Shown: piece by piece, positions 11,083 through 21,420 of the stretch
How the letters are laid out: the number at the start of each line of letters is the position of its first letter
Position numbering within the stretch: the first letter of the stretch is position 1
Source of the DNA: Xiphydria camelus
Lineage: Eukaryota; Arthropoda; Insecta; Hymenoptera; Xiphydriidae
Length of the DNA stretch: 64,000 nt
Direction of reading: 5' to 3'
Assembly (NCBI GenBank): GCA_963678675.1
Contig: OY783192.1
Coordinates: forward strand, 22,324,472-22,388,471
The notes under the pieces: model-generated
The model's database searches: none
Seen by the model: only the letters and a program-made list of their open reading frames with translations
What the model was told of the DNA's origin: nothing
Position numbers and translations under genes: made by a program

Positions 11083-11376
11083 ACGAAATACTAATATTGA
11101 AAAACAAAATTAAAAAAAAATAACGTTGGAAAACAAAATTAGAAAAATAAAGGTAAGGTGAAAAAAACAGAATAAAATGTAATCACACAGTCAAGAAGGT
11201 GACGAGAAGTTTTGCGTACCTATAATCATCAATAAATAAACAGACGCAAAACTTCTCGTCACCTTCTTGACTGCATGATTACATTTTATTCTGTTTTTTT
11301 CACCTTACCTTTATTTTTCTAATTTTGTTTGCCAATGTCATTTTTTTTCTAATTTTGTTTTTCAATATTAGTATTT
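11083..11376. repeat. Long snap-back inverted repeat
   Basis: Arms of about 130 bp (11083-11216 and 11244-11376) are near-perfect complements, separated by only about 27 bp. The match includes the stretch TCAAGAAGGTGACGAGAAG and its complement. It lies directly downstream of the Helitron remnant. A foldback MITE or an inverted duplication of the Helitron 3' region are both possible. Confidence 0.85.
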
Positions 11377-11379
11377 AAT

Positions 11380-12510
11380 TCAATTTGTAATCTGTATACC
11401 TACATATTCAATATTTAACGAAAAAGAAAATGTCCGAAAAAATAATTATTAATAAATAATATTATTTGCAAAGTTATAAGCGCATTTCTCTTTGCAATGT
11501 CGTGACGTCATCGAAATGCAAGAGAGACGCACTTATGTCAAGCAACAAGTGCGAGAGATTTTAGAACACGATGACGTAACTATATTTCAAAATATCGTTT
11601 TCCAGCTCAAATAAGGTTGAAAATAAAAAATGAAAGATACGGGATAAATAATTTTTTCTCAATTTTTCAAATCTGCAATACAAAAATTGCAAGACAACCG
11701 GATTCAAAACGATGTGATCGGGGAATCAATTTAGAAAGACCACCGAGAAGTCGTCACGAAACATTCTTTGTATAGATCGGAGGTTTGTATCGAACGATAT
11801 TTATTTCCTATTAGAAATAATTAATAATTTACCGAGTGACGCATAAGTGCGCACGTCTATGTATACCGAACAAGACTTACTTTGTTGATTCCCCGGTTCA
11901 CATCAAACTCGATATCCTCTTCTCAAAATTCAGTACATGAGTCTCGGCTTCGTAGTACACGACTACATGAGAGCTCTCGATACATACTTCGATCCCTCGC
12001 AAGCACGCGCTGGAGGAGATCCCGTGCGCAAATTGGCGGGAGTATGAAGTGTTCCATATTCATCGACGAAAGACAGTATCCAACTCGCTTCGCCTCGCGT
12101 CGAAACGCCTATGAAGCTCTCCCTAATAACGTGCCAATAGCGATCTCCCGAATTGAATGGGAAATTGATGGACTCAGTCTCTGTGTCGCTCCTCCGCGTG
12201 TCGACTCGTAAACTAGGTGGATGTAGGCGCGCACGCGCATACGCTACATAAGCGTACCAACGTGGCTCCGGAATCCGTTGTCCTTCCGCACCGGGTACAT
12301 GTATGTACGGATATACCTATACCAACCGTTCCGTTTGCCGGCTCCCACTGTTTGCGCGCTGACCACTTGAATATGTATCGTCGGTAAGCTTTGATTGTAC
12401 GACGAGGCATTTGCATACCAGGAGAGTGCGTCCGTAGGACCGCCTCTCGGCGTTTCTCTCTCCTTTTCCCCGCGTTCCACGTACCGCTGCTGTATACATC
12501 GGCAAGGGCG
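11380..12510. other. Intergenic, probably unique host DNA
   Basis: AT-rich at first, then balanced composition from about 11900. Overlapping frames on both strands (11882-12211 and 12213-12549) carry no domain and look accidental. It joins 14174 onward once the foldback element is removed. Confidence 0.4.
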
Positions 12511-12540
12511 ACGTCTGTCAAGCTGGCATAGCAACCTCAG

Positions 12541-12987
12541 CAGAATCAAAAATTTTTATATGGATAATTTGCCGCTAAATAGTCGCTAATTAGTTGTTAT
12601 AGAAAAAATTTTGTCGCGTTTGTCGTTTTCGAAAAATTTGATTTTTTGCCAGCTTGATGTCAAGATAGCAAAATTTTTTTCTTTTTTGGCAGAATTAAAA
12701 ATTTTTATATGGATAATTTGCCGCTAAATAGTCGCTAATTAGTTGTTATAGAAAAAATTTTGTCGCGTTTGCCGTTTTCGAAAAATTTGAGTTTTTGCCA
12801 GCTTGATGTCAAGATAGCAACATTTTTTTCTTTTTTGGCAGAATTAAAAATTTTTATATGGATAATTTGCCGCTAAATAGTCGCTAATTAGTTGTTATAG
12901 AAAAAATTTTGTCGCGTTTGCTGTTTTTGAAAAATTTGAGTTTTTGCCAGCTTGATGTCAAGATATCAACATTTTTTCTTTTTTGGT
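12541..12987 (+). repeat. 149-bp tandem repeat, three copies (left arm)
   Basis: Units start at about 12541, 12690 and 12839; each begins AGAAT(C/T)AAAAATTTTTATAT and ends with an AGCTTGATGTCAAGATA stretch and a T-rich spacer. Two inverted copies form the right arm at about 13847-14135. Copy-number difference between the arms is usual for foldback elements. Confidence 0.92.
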
Positions 12988-13248
12988 TCCTAATTATAAA
13001 AAACGCATTAATCACACTTTATAATTAGTTACAAACTAGTTACTGCATGAATCAACTCTGACATCATGTTCGAAGCCACACCAGTTCAGTGTTTCAGTCG
13101 CTCTGTCGCGATGAAGTTTATCGCGATCTAGATAACTGCTGCAAAGAACTAATTCCAATCGCTCGGGACAAAATATTTAATGAATATATTGGCACCAAAA
13201 ACTAAATGAATTGTATGTTGATAAGATAACGGCAAGGAAGTCATGTTT

Positions 13249-13413
13249 TTAGTGGACATATAATAATTTATCAATACGAAAATCTACAGATCCATCAATA
13301 TTACTATCAAATGCAATTGAACCATCTGACATTAATACATCTTTCGAACGTGTTAGCACGACCTCAAAGATTTTGTCACGAGGTACAGTTGGTGGACGAC
13401 CACGTCCAGCCAT
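13249..13413 (-). CDS. 54-residue frame inside the foldback element, function unknown
   Basis: On the minus strand an ATG at 13411-13413 opens MAGRGRPPTVPRDKIFEVV and runs 54 codons to a TAA at 13249-13251. The start has an AT-hook-like GRGRPP motif and the following helix-like segment could be a DNA-binding head. It is the only frame with protein-like content in the unique centre of the foldback element, so it may be the truncated N-terminus of that element's transposase. I do not recognise the family. Its position and orientation between the arms support a transposon origin; coding status today is doubtful given its length. Confidence 0.4.
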   Translation of the reverse strand: MAGRGRPPTVPRDKIFEVVLTRSKDVLMSDGSIAFDSNIDGSVDFRIDKLLYVH

Positions 13414-13690
13414 TATCAATAATATAATAAATTAACAACAATATACAATATTATACTACTATTATATTACTACTCTTGATGAAAATTGCAAATCGATTGA
13501 ATTTCTACTATAGTTTAAGTTCTCGCATATTTTGGAGTCGCCGTTTACACAACGCAATATAATCTCTTCACCATACCAAATACTTGAAACTGTATTCGCG
13601 CTGCCGGTGAGATAGATTTACGCACTCGATAAGAAGTTTAAAATTGAAACTTGAATTGATAAATAGTTTATGAACTAGCAGATTAATATT

Positions 13691-13719
13691 CTAACCTAAC
13701 CTAACCTAACCTAACCTAA
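13691..13719 (+). repeat. Short interstitial TTAGG-type telomeric tract
   Basis: Five to six copies of CTAAC/CCTAA, the complement of the arthropod telomere unit TTAGG, inside the unique centre of the foldback element. Far too short to be a telomere. Confidence 0.85.
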
Positions 13720-14173
13720 ATATATAACATACAGTATACGCGATTAATGAATTTTCTGTAAATTTTCTTATTAATTTATGCAGTAACTAATTTGTAACTA
13801 ATTATAAAGTGTGATTAATGCGTTTTTTATAATTAGGAACCAAAAAACAAAAAATTTTGATATCTTGACATCAAGCTGGCAAAAACTTAAATTTTTCGAA
13901 AACGGCAAACGAGACAAAATTTTTTCTATAACAATTAATTAGCGACTATTTAGCGGCAAATTATCCATATAAAAATTTTTAATTCTGCCAAAAAAGAAAA
14001 AATTTTGCTATCTTGACATCAAGCTGGCAAAAACTCAAATTTTTCGAAAACGGCAAAGGCGACAAAATTTTTTCTATAACAACTAATTAGCGACTATTTA
14101 GCGGCAAATTATCCATATAAAAATTTTTGATTCTGCTGAGGTTGCTATGCCAGCTTGACAGACGTCAAGGGCG

Positions 14174-14730
14174 AAGTCATGCGCGCGCGCCACGTACGTG
14201 GAATGCGAGATGACGATCTACTCAATGGTGCGACAACACGCTCGTCCGGGGGCGCTCCAACGACGGAGCGTCGATGTCGCGTGAATTAGTAGCGAACAAC
14301 GAGGGAGAGAAAGAGAAGATTGTCACGCGATTTATCATTCGGCAAAACGCGATTAAATCGAGATACATCGGTAGATGTAAGCGTTCGGAAGGGATCGGTA
14401 TACGCGGAGAGAAATGTGCCGCGAAATTGGACTAGGAAGGTAGCGAAACGGTATAGTTTGTCGTATTACTATTTTCGATTGCCACGACGAAAGTTGTACG
14501 AGTCCAAATAAAAATCATAATCGTTATTCGGTAGTAGGGAAGGTGGAATACAGCGAAACTGGTTCGAGGCCCTTGGCAATCGTTAGGTACCTAGTGTGAT
14601 AATCCAGATAAACTTGTATGATCTTCACGACGTTCATGTAAATTACAATAATTGACTGTTCTAAAGTTGACGTTTATTTTGCCTCGTGAGTTTATAAAAA
14701 CAATTGTTCTTCAAAAAATTGTTAAATTTA
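14174..14730. other. Intergenic, probably unique host DNA
   Basis: Moderate GC, starting with an alternating CGCG run near 14180. A 63-codon frame at 14320-14511 has no recognisable domain. Confidence 0.4.
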
Positions 14731-15629
14731 GGGTAAGTCCGGGATAGTTAGACCACTTTTTCCATTAGCGCCAAAATCTTCTCAATTTCAATAGATATGA
14801 ACATTTTGAGAAATTTGTAGGGAAGTATACATTTCTTTTTCAGTTATAATGTTTCAATAGACAAAAGTAACGTTTACTAAACAGTTATTATACAAAGAAA
14901 TAAATAATGCATCGGTCGATCTCACCCTTACTGTCCGGGTGAGTTAAACCACCTTGTCCGGATGAGTTTGACCACTAAAATAGGCAAGTACAAATAAATT
15001 TAAACTACTTATAACTAATATAAAGTTGAATAACTAGTAACAATAACTGAACTAATAATTGTATTATCATTTTAGGTGTTGTCTTACGCCTATGGTAAAT
15101 GTTAGGCATATTGATCTGAAATAGTACATTTTATTTATTATACAATACTCGTGCTTACCATAATTAGATAAAATTAATATTTATTTTACACCGGTATTTT
15201 TGCTTTCAAAAATTTGAGTGGTTGGTCTATCCTAAGTCAAAGTGGTTGGACTATCCCAAAATATTGGGAGAGATCGACCTCCTTGTTCCTCTGACACCTT
15301 TTAGGTTATGTATCTAAGATAGGAAGCTTAGTGTAAAATGTAGCATAACATGCTTTGTACTCAATAAAACAGTATTTACTATAATAAACTTATCTGCTTG
15401 GAAGTGGTTATAAACACTGTTATTATCGGAAAATTATGGGCACCCTCGAAAACAATAAGTGACGAATAATTATTGACAACTGGTTTAGAACGCTGTGTCC
15501 ACGAGAAACTATATCAAGAATGGCTATGCGCTAAACAGAAAATTACTGCCTTAGCCATTTGTTGGTTACTTTCTGAATTATTGGTACTGGTCGGTCTGTC
15601 TCGCTGGTCGAACTATCCCGGACTTACCC
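14731..15629. mobile_element. TA-flanked nonautonomous transposon with subterminal GTCCGG/GACCAC repeats
   Basis: Inverted ends GGGTAAGTCCGGGATAGTT with TA at 14729-14730 and 15630-15631. Motifs made of parts of the terminal repeat (TGTCCGGGTGAGTTAAACCA, TTGTCCGGATGAG, GGTTGGTCTATCC, GGTTGGACTATCCC) recur inside at about 14934-14975 and 15218-15260. No transposase is present. Same design as 3784-5057, although the ends are unrelated. Confidence 0.8.
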
Positions 15630-15631
15630 TA

Positions 15632-16202
15632 CATTATAATGTGATTCAAATTAATTGTTTTATTTATTGTAGCAACATATTTACGAAAAATTGTGCATAT
15701 ATTAAATAAATGTTTAGCATTTTATTTGTATTAGTTTGAAATCATGTAATGACATAAATATGCTTATTTAATGATGATTCGTAAAGCGCACAACTTTGAT
15801 GCATCTGATGAACTAATACTATTTAAAGTTGTTGTACACAATTTACTGCATCTGCATTCCACTTTATCTTACCCTCCCTCTCGCTCCACTCTTTCAGTTT
15901 GTAAACTCTGTATTATTTTCCTGCTGTACCATTTTGTACAGTACGATTCACTACTCTCCTTTCAACCCCTACAACTTTCTGACATGAAAAAACTACCGTT
16001 TCTTTCACTAATATTAGGGAGTTTTTGAGCTCCTTAATTTTAGAACGTTAAACGTAAAACGTTATGTTGAGCATGCGCAGTGGCTTCATAATTATTTTGT
16101 CACTCAGTGTCAAATACTCGGTTTTACTCGCTTCGCTCGTGCGGCAAACTTCACACTCGTTAGAAACAGCGCTTCATGCCCTAATAACGAAAATAACTAT
16201 TA
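15632..16202. other. Intergenic, nothing recognised
   Basis: AT-rich. The frame at 15771-16028 has no domain. Confidence 0.4.
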
Positions 16203-16508
16203 TAGGTTGTCTCATAAGTTCTTTCCGCGCCACGCTATGAATGACTCCAGCCGGTTATGTTTATATAAACGTGCAGGCTTATCCGTAAGCTGTTTATGGG
16301 ATCGGTTTCAGTCGTTCCAGAGCTCTTTCACAGTACGTTTCGCATTGGTGACAAAGTCCCTTTAAATTTTTTTTCTACACCGCTCAATATGGATAGCCAA
16401 AAAATATTTTCGGCACGTTATGCTTCATTGCTTTAAAAAAGGCAATAATGTAAAGGACACTGCAGACAAGATTTGCACCGTTTACGGGGATGGTACTACG
16501 ACTAGTAG
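16203..16508 (+). pseudogene. Mariner (irritans-type) 5' part, split by a 10 kb insertion
   Basis: The terminal repeat TAGGTTGTCTCATAAGTTC starts near 16203. The transposase begins at ATG 16389 (MDSQK); after a one-base frameshift the text continues FRHVMLHCFKKGNNVKDTAD and KICTVYGDGTTTS, the mariner DNA-binding head. The reading frame is broken at 16508 by a large element and resumes at 26484 with TVRSWFKKCRAG. The whole shows a cut-and-paste transposase of the mariner family that was itself used as a target. The frameshift and later truncation show it is dead. Confidence 0.88.
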
Positions 16509-17129
16509 TCCAGTAAACGAAGGTCTGAAATACGACTTTTTGAGAACCAGGCTGCATTTTTTTTAACGTTGTCATTTAACCCTATAAAGCTCTGGGTGAA
16601 GTATCGCGGTTTTTCCTCCACGGGTTCTGGTTGAAAAACAATAACAAATACACTAAAAATGGATTATTCGAAAATAACTCGAAAACTAAGCGAGATATCG
16701 AAAAAAGAGTAAATTCAAATTTGTAGAGCTTAAAATTCTCTATAAAAAAGGTTCACACACAGTTTACCCCCACTCCCAACGGTTTACCCTCTAGAGCCGC
16801 GCGAACGTTAGAGGTGGAAAAAAAATCGTAAAACATAGAAAATATAACATTTTTGAATGCTTCTTTTTTAAAATGCTTAAGAGATTCTCTACTTTTTAAA
16901 TAAAATTATATTTTTTTGTTTCACTCAATTGTTTAAAAAGTATCAAGTAAAATAAACGGTATCTCTCGATATATTGAATTAATTTTTTTTCTTTGTGTTC
17001 CATAATTTTGTTAGTTAAACTCCCTACATATTACACTCGGGTAATTTTTTTGTAATTGGCGTAATTTTTGAAATATCTTCGTTTTCAAAAATTGCTTTTT
17101 CAACTACTTGGTGCGTCCGGAGAACCGCT
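16509..17129 (+). repeat. Left long terminal inverted repeat of the 10 kb element
   Basis: About 620 bp, AT-rich, matching 25871-26483 in reverse. Ends inward at the segment GTGCGTCCGGAGAACCGCT. Confidence 0.9.
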
Positions 17130-17140
17130 TGTGCTACACA

Positions 17141-18899
17141 TATTAACCCAAGAGCCAGCGACAGCCAGACCTTCGTTATTTTATAAAGGCTGAAAGTTTC
17201 TCAGTGTATGTCCCCAATAGAGGTAAGAACGATCCCCGACTATGAAGTTTGGATCATGGTGGCTTTGGCAGGTGGCAAAGGTGTAAAAAAATGGACCTCA
17301 CTTTCGTTAAAGTATAAAGCTCAGTTTTTATATATTTTATTTGGAATAATATTAGAAATCACGTCATCCATTGCCAGACACTTAGTATGGTTCCAACCCC
17401 CTGCCAGACACCCTTAAACTATAATAAATTGTAATTAAACTTTCGTCATAGTATAAAAGCTAAATTTTATATATGTTATTTGGGGAACTATCAAAAGATG
17501 TTTCCTCAGTAGCCAGACAGTTTCGATGGTTCCTACATCTTGCCAGACACATTGAAAGGCTGCCGTAGGTGCGAGCGCGAGGCACTATATATGCAAGCGG
17601 GTGCGAGTGAAATAGTGAGTTCGGTCTATTGCGATCTTTTGTTGCGCATCTTTCATTTACTCAGTATCCTGTGTTGAACAGTGTTTTTTGGATTTATCGG
17701 AAACTTTCATTATATAGAATTATTTATGACTAAAAAATAAATTTTCAAAAAATTATTCAGTACAATGTTCATGTCAATAAATCAATGCAACAAAAATTTA
17801 ATAAATTAATCAATAATGTTTTGATATGATTTCAAATATGTATTACTGGATTCAAAGAAATATTTAATGATTTTCATCGTTGTCGTCGATATCTTCATTA
17901 TCTTCGTCACTACTACTCCAGACCGTGGCTTGATCATTGTCAATATTGCCTTCTCCGTCATTTTCTGTAATAATTTAATCAAGTTAATACAATTATGAAT
18001 AGTCACAAATTTATGTATAATAATTTGACTTCATATTTACATACCCGATAGAGTTTTTAGAGAATCACTGACATAATTTGGTAGCTGATCTCCTTCAAAC
18101 CATTTAAAGTGGTATTGGTCATTTTCCTGTCTTGAAGATATCGACAACGATGAAAATGATGAAAATCATTAAATATTTCTTTGAACCCAGTAATACATAT
18201 TTGAAATCATATCAAAACATTATTGATTAATTTATTAAATTTTTGTTGCATTTGTTTATTGACATGAAAATTGTACTGAATAATTTTTTGAAAATTTATT
18301 TTTTAGTCATAAATAATTCTATATAATGAAATGTTCCGATAAATCCAAAAAACACTGTTCAACACATGATACTGAGTAAATGAAAGATGCGCAACAAAGA
18401 TCGCAATAGACCGAACTCACTATTTCACTCGCACCCGCTTGCATATGTAGTGCCTCGCGCTCGCACCTACGGCAGACTTTCAGTGTGTCTGGCAAGATGT
18501 AGGAACCATCGAAACTGTCTGGCTACTGAGGAAACATCTTTTGATAGTTCCCCAAATAACATACATAAAATTTAGCGTTTATACTATGACGAAAGTTTAA
18601 TTACAATTTATTATAGTTTAAGGGTGTCTGGCAGGGGGTTGGAACCATACTAAGTGTCTGGTAATGGACGACGTGATTTCTAATATTATTCCGAATAAAA
18701 TATATAAAAACTGAGCTTTATACTTTAACGAAAGTAAGGTCCATTTTTTTACACCTTTGCCACACCTGTTACCTGCCAAGCCACCATCATTCAAACTTTA
18801 TAGTCGGGGATCGTTCTTACCTCTATTGGGGACATACACTGAGAAACTTTCAGCCTTTATAAAATAACGAAGGTCTGGCTATCGCTGGCTCTTGCTCTA
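17141..18899. mobile_element. Palindromic transposon with TGCCAGACAC motifs
   Basis: Ends CAAGAGCCAGCG and CGCTGGCTCTTG are inverted, and the arms (about 17150-17890 and 18150-18893) are complements over about 740 bp with a loop of some 250 bp. The motif TGCCAGACAC and variants recur at about 17371, 17402, 17511 and 17541 and in the opposite arm. The loop keeps the last two exons of a minus-strand gene. It appears to be a deletion derivative in which one end was copied in inverted form. No target duplication is clear. Confidence 0.8.
17864..18140 (-). pseudogene. C-terminal exons of an unrecognised transposon protein (acidic tail)
   Basis: Minus strand. The upstream exon ends at 18045 with the text FKWFEGDQLPNYVSDSLKTL, followed by a good donor (GTATGT). 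After an 80-base intron with acceptor TTATTACAG, the last exon 17864-17964 encodes ENDGEGNIDNDQATVW and then an Asp/Glu-rich tail ending DENH and a TAA. A second copy of this module exists at 23779-24036 with the same intron position, so two related sequences preserve the same protein end. I do not recognise the family; the location at the centre of a palindromic transposon suggests it is that element's own transposase. The upstream catalytic part is deleted. Confidence 0.55.
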
Positions 18900-18903
18900 T
18901 ATA

Positions 18904-19200
18904 CCCGAGTCGAAATCCGAGAACTGAAAAAGTCCTGACAGAACTGAAAGACCACTGAAAAAGCCCTGACAGAACTGAATTATTTTCGTCAAAGTGGCCG
19001 CGCGGCCATGGGCCGCCCATAGAATTCGGAAGAACTGAAAAAGTACTGACAGCCCGAGTCGAAATCCGAGAACTGAAAAAGTCCTGACAGAACTGAAAGA
19101 GCACTGAGAAAGCCCTAACAGAACTGAATTATTTTCGTCAAAGTGGCCGCGCGGCCATGGACCGCCCATAGAATTCGGAAGAACTGAAAAAGGACTGACA
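18904..19200 (+). repeat. 149-bp tandem repeat, two copies
   Basis: Units 18904-19052 and 19053-19200, each starting CCCGAGTCGAAATCCGAGAA and holding several AACTGAAAAAGTCCTGACAG subrepeats and a GGCCGCGCGGCC palindrome. Confidence 0.92.
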
Positions 19201-19580
19201 GGCCTGCATAAATGCATATTCAGGACTTTCAGTTCTTTTTCAGTTCAACGATTTTCAGTGCTTTCAGTTCTTTTTCAGTGCTATCCCGAGTCAAAATCCG
19301 CGGATTCTCGCGAGAACTGAAAAAGCCTTGACACAACTGAAAGACCACTGATACAGCCGTACGGCTATCACGTGATACCTCTGAATATATATTAGAGCAC
19401 TATATATACTAAAATAATTTTGGGAATTGGGAATAGTGGGGATATAATAGTAAAATATATATACAAAATATATACACATGATTGCATTTAAGTAATTAAT
19501 ATATTATAAATATACTATTCATTATGTACATCATATATGAATGAATAATGCTTAAAACTTTGAAGAAAAAATATATTTTA

Positions 19581-20190
19581 TTATTGAAATATAACTGTTT
19601 TATTCATAATAGTATGGAGTGTTTGGTCTTTCCCATTATTGAGTATTTCCATCGACGCTGTTATATAACTTCCTTTCAATTGGAAGTCTTGATGCTCGCT
19701 ACCTCGATCTGCCGTGTTCATGCTGCCTATTCGCGCAGGTTCATCGTAAGGCGTTGATAGAGTCACCGGTGAATGATTTTCCGGAATAAAATTACCTGTT
19801 TGAAATTAAGTAAAACAATAATTAATACAATCACATAAGCTACACCCGGGGGCACGAAATCTGTCGCTGGTGACTTTTTTTAAATGTTATTTTTAAACGT
19901 ACTAACCAATGAACAATTAATCCTCATGCTTTCGTTATCTACGGTGGCGTCTACTCTCGTTAATGAAAGCATGAGGATTATTAATCATTGGTTAGTACGT
20001 TTAGAAATAACAATTAAATAGTCACCAGCGACATATTATGAGAAATGTGTGAATTACCTGGAGCAACTGCATGTGGTACTACCACTTTGTTGGTTGGTCT
20101 GCCTCTTTTTTCCCCTTGTTCATATTTATCTTCTACGTATTTCCCTTCCTTTTCCGCCACCGGTCTAAACCTACCTAAGCTTACCTACCT
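19581..20190 (-). CDS. Putative two-exon minus-strand gene fragment, function unknown
   Basis: On the minus strand, a frame from about 20190 to 20058 reads EGKYVEDKYEQGEKRGRPTN and KVVVPHAVAP, then meets a donor (CCAG followed by GTAATT). The intron contains a 172-bp hairpin MITE. An acceptor (TTTCAAACAG) at 19795 leads into a second exon, 215 bases long, starting NFIPENHSPVTLSTPYDEPA and ending with a TAA at 19581-19583. The 5' end is not defined. Basic GRP motif and acidic context hint at a DNA-binding protein, but I cannot name it. It lies between the flanks of the CACTA-like element and may be its second gene. Splice sites are by eye only. Confidence 0.35.
19862..20033. mobile_element. 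Hairpin MITE inside the putative intron
   Basis: Inverted arms TGTCGCTGGTGAC and GTCACCAGCGACA at the ends, continuing inward through AACGTACTAACCAATGA and ATCCTCATGCTTTC. About 70-bp arms, short loop. No clear target duplication. Confidence 0.8.
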
Positions 20191-20762
20191 TACCGACTCT
20201 GACTCTCGCTTATCTTCCTCCTCACCGCTTCACTTAACCTCACTTTTGACTTTTCCTCGCTTTTCCTAATTTCCTATCATTACCCTCCCTTTCCCAACAA
20301 ACCCTTATAATCTATCCTTTAACTCTTTCTCTCAGCTTTCTATCTAAACCCTATACTACTCTTGCACTCTCTGTTGATCGCAGTTATTACAATTTTTCGT
20401 CTCACAACTTCCAATACACGTTCTCACCATTCAACCTCCTGCAACCAAGTCCTGATTTACTATAATAATCGGTGCTTCTTAATAAACAGTTATAGTTTAT
20501 AACTCGCTCAACATACTCTGAAAACTCGAAATCAAATAATTTATTGATTTAATAATTGAACAAATTACAATTCTTGTGAAATTATTCACTAATAAATTTT
20601 CAAGTCTCTACCTATATGCAGGAGACCGAAATTTTTCTAATTATAAGTCCCTAAATGTATTCCATTGCTGCTTACAGAGCTTTTCTACAAGTACCGCAAA
20701 ATGTTCAACAGACATTACTAGATAATGGGCTAGATGTTTAACAATATACAATGTAGAAATAT

Positions 20763-21161
20763 TTGAGATTGCTGAAAAAAAAATTGTATATGGCTGCACA
20801 GTATGGAAAAGATTTACAGACATCTTCATCTGCAATACAATATATTGACATGACTGACAATCAGATGAAATACGGAATCGTAGAACATTATTTAAAACTA
20901 ATCAGTAATCGGTGCAGACATAATAATTGTAATTGTGAGTATTCACATTTGGCACTTATTCGAGAAATCATCTGCGATGGCATGTTTGAAGTTGACGGAA
21001 ATCAGTATCGATATAATACGGCGGGATTTATGTACAAATGTCATACAATAAATAATATTAAAGTTATCCCGATAAATCTGATACAAGCTCCATGTTTTCA
21101 TATTACGATCAATGGCCAGTCATATGTATCAATACCAACTAATGATAAAGAATTAGAATAA
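20763..21161 (+). CDS. Possible C-terminal fragment of a CACTA-type (Transposase_21-like) protein
   Basis: A 132-residue frame: KYGIVEHYLKLISNRC, HNNCNCEYSHLALIREIICD, then YNTAGFMYKCHTINNIKVIP and a final segment APCFHITINGQSYVSIPTN. The layout (a Cys/His-containing stretch followed by beta-rich text ending in a short C-terminus) resembles the region after the catalytic domain in CACTA-related transposases found in insects. This is recall of family style, not an alignment. The Met at 20763 is probably internal; upstream sequence shows no longer open frame. Its setting between CACTG-rich flanks supports the idea. It could equally belong to another transposon class. Confidence 0.4.
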   Translation: MRLLKKKLYMAAQYGKDLQTSSSAIQYIDMTDNQMKYGIVEHYLKLISNRCRHNNCNCEYSHLALIREIICDGMFEVDGNQYRYNTAGFMYKCHTINNIKVIPINLIQAPCFHITINGQSYVSIPTNDKELE

Positions 21162-21296
21162 ATTGTAATTCATTGTAATTTTTTTTTCATTAAAAATATA
21201 AAATTTTAGTTCGTGTATATCTATGGCTGTTTATTTTGTATTACTGTCTACGACAAATATATCAGTAATTAATGTACCTATAGCTAATGAGCGTAC

Positions 21297-21420
21297 CAGT
21301 CGAAAATTTGTTAAGTCCATCGAGCGCAACAGTCGAAAATTTTCTAAGTCCATCGGGCGCGACAGTCGACAATTTTCTAAGTCCATCGGGCGTGACAGTC
21401 GAAAATTTTCTAAGTCCTCT
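21297..21420 (+). repeat. 33-bp tandem repeat, nearly four copies
   Basis: Unit CAGTCGAAAATTTTCTAAGT plus CCATCGGGCGCGA. Because 33 is a multiple of three, the repeat stays open on both strands and creates the artificial frames at 21223-21464. Confidence 0.92.

Larger units (their letters stand above)
12511..14165. mobile_element. Foldback-type transposon with 8-bp target duplication
   Basis: The outer ends ACGTCTGTCAAGCTGGCATA and its complement match for over 30 bp and are flanked by CAAGGGCG at 12503-12510 and 14166-14173. The left arm contains three and the right arm two copies of a 149-bp unit. Inside these, a further inverted block (GGTTCCTAATTATAAAAAAC near 12985 against its complement near 13840) extends the arms to over 500 bp. 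This architecture resembles foldback or Galileo elements. An 8-bp duplication fits the P or hAT superfamily; which one is not settled. Confidence 0.85.

Noticed and set aside
11882..12549. Overlapping frames on both strands as a host gene
   Set aside because: No domain, and the two strands are open over the same stretch.
13691..13719. CCTAA repeats as a telomere
   Set aside because: Only 29 bp, inside a transposon and surrounded by other DNA on both sides.
18897..19217. Overlapping minus-strand frames with repeated FSVLPNSMGGPWPRGHFDENN text
   Set aside because: The repetition comes from the 149-bp tandem DNA repeat, and the frame is open in more than one phase; no domain.
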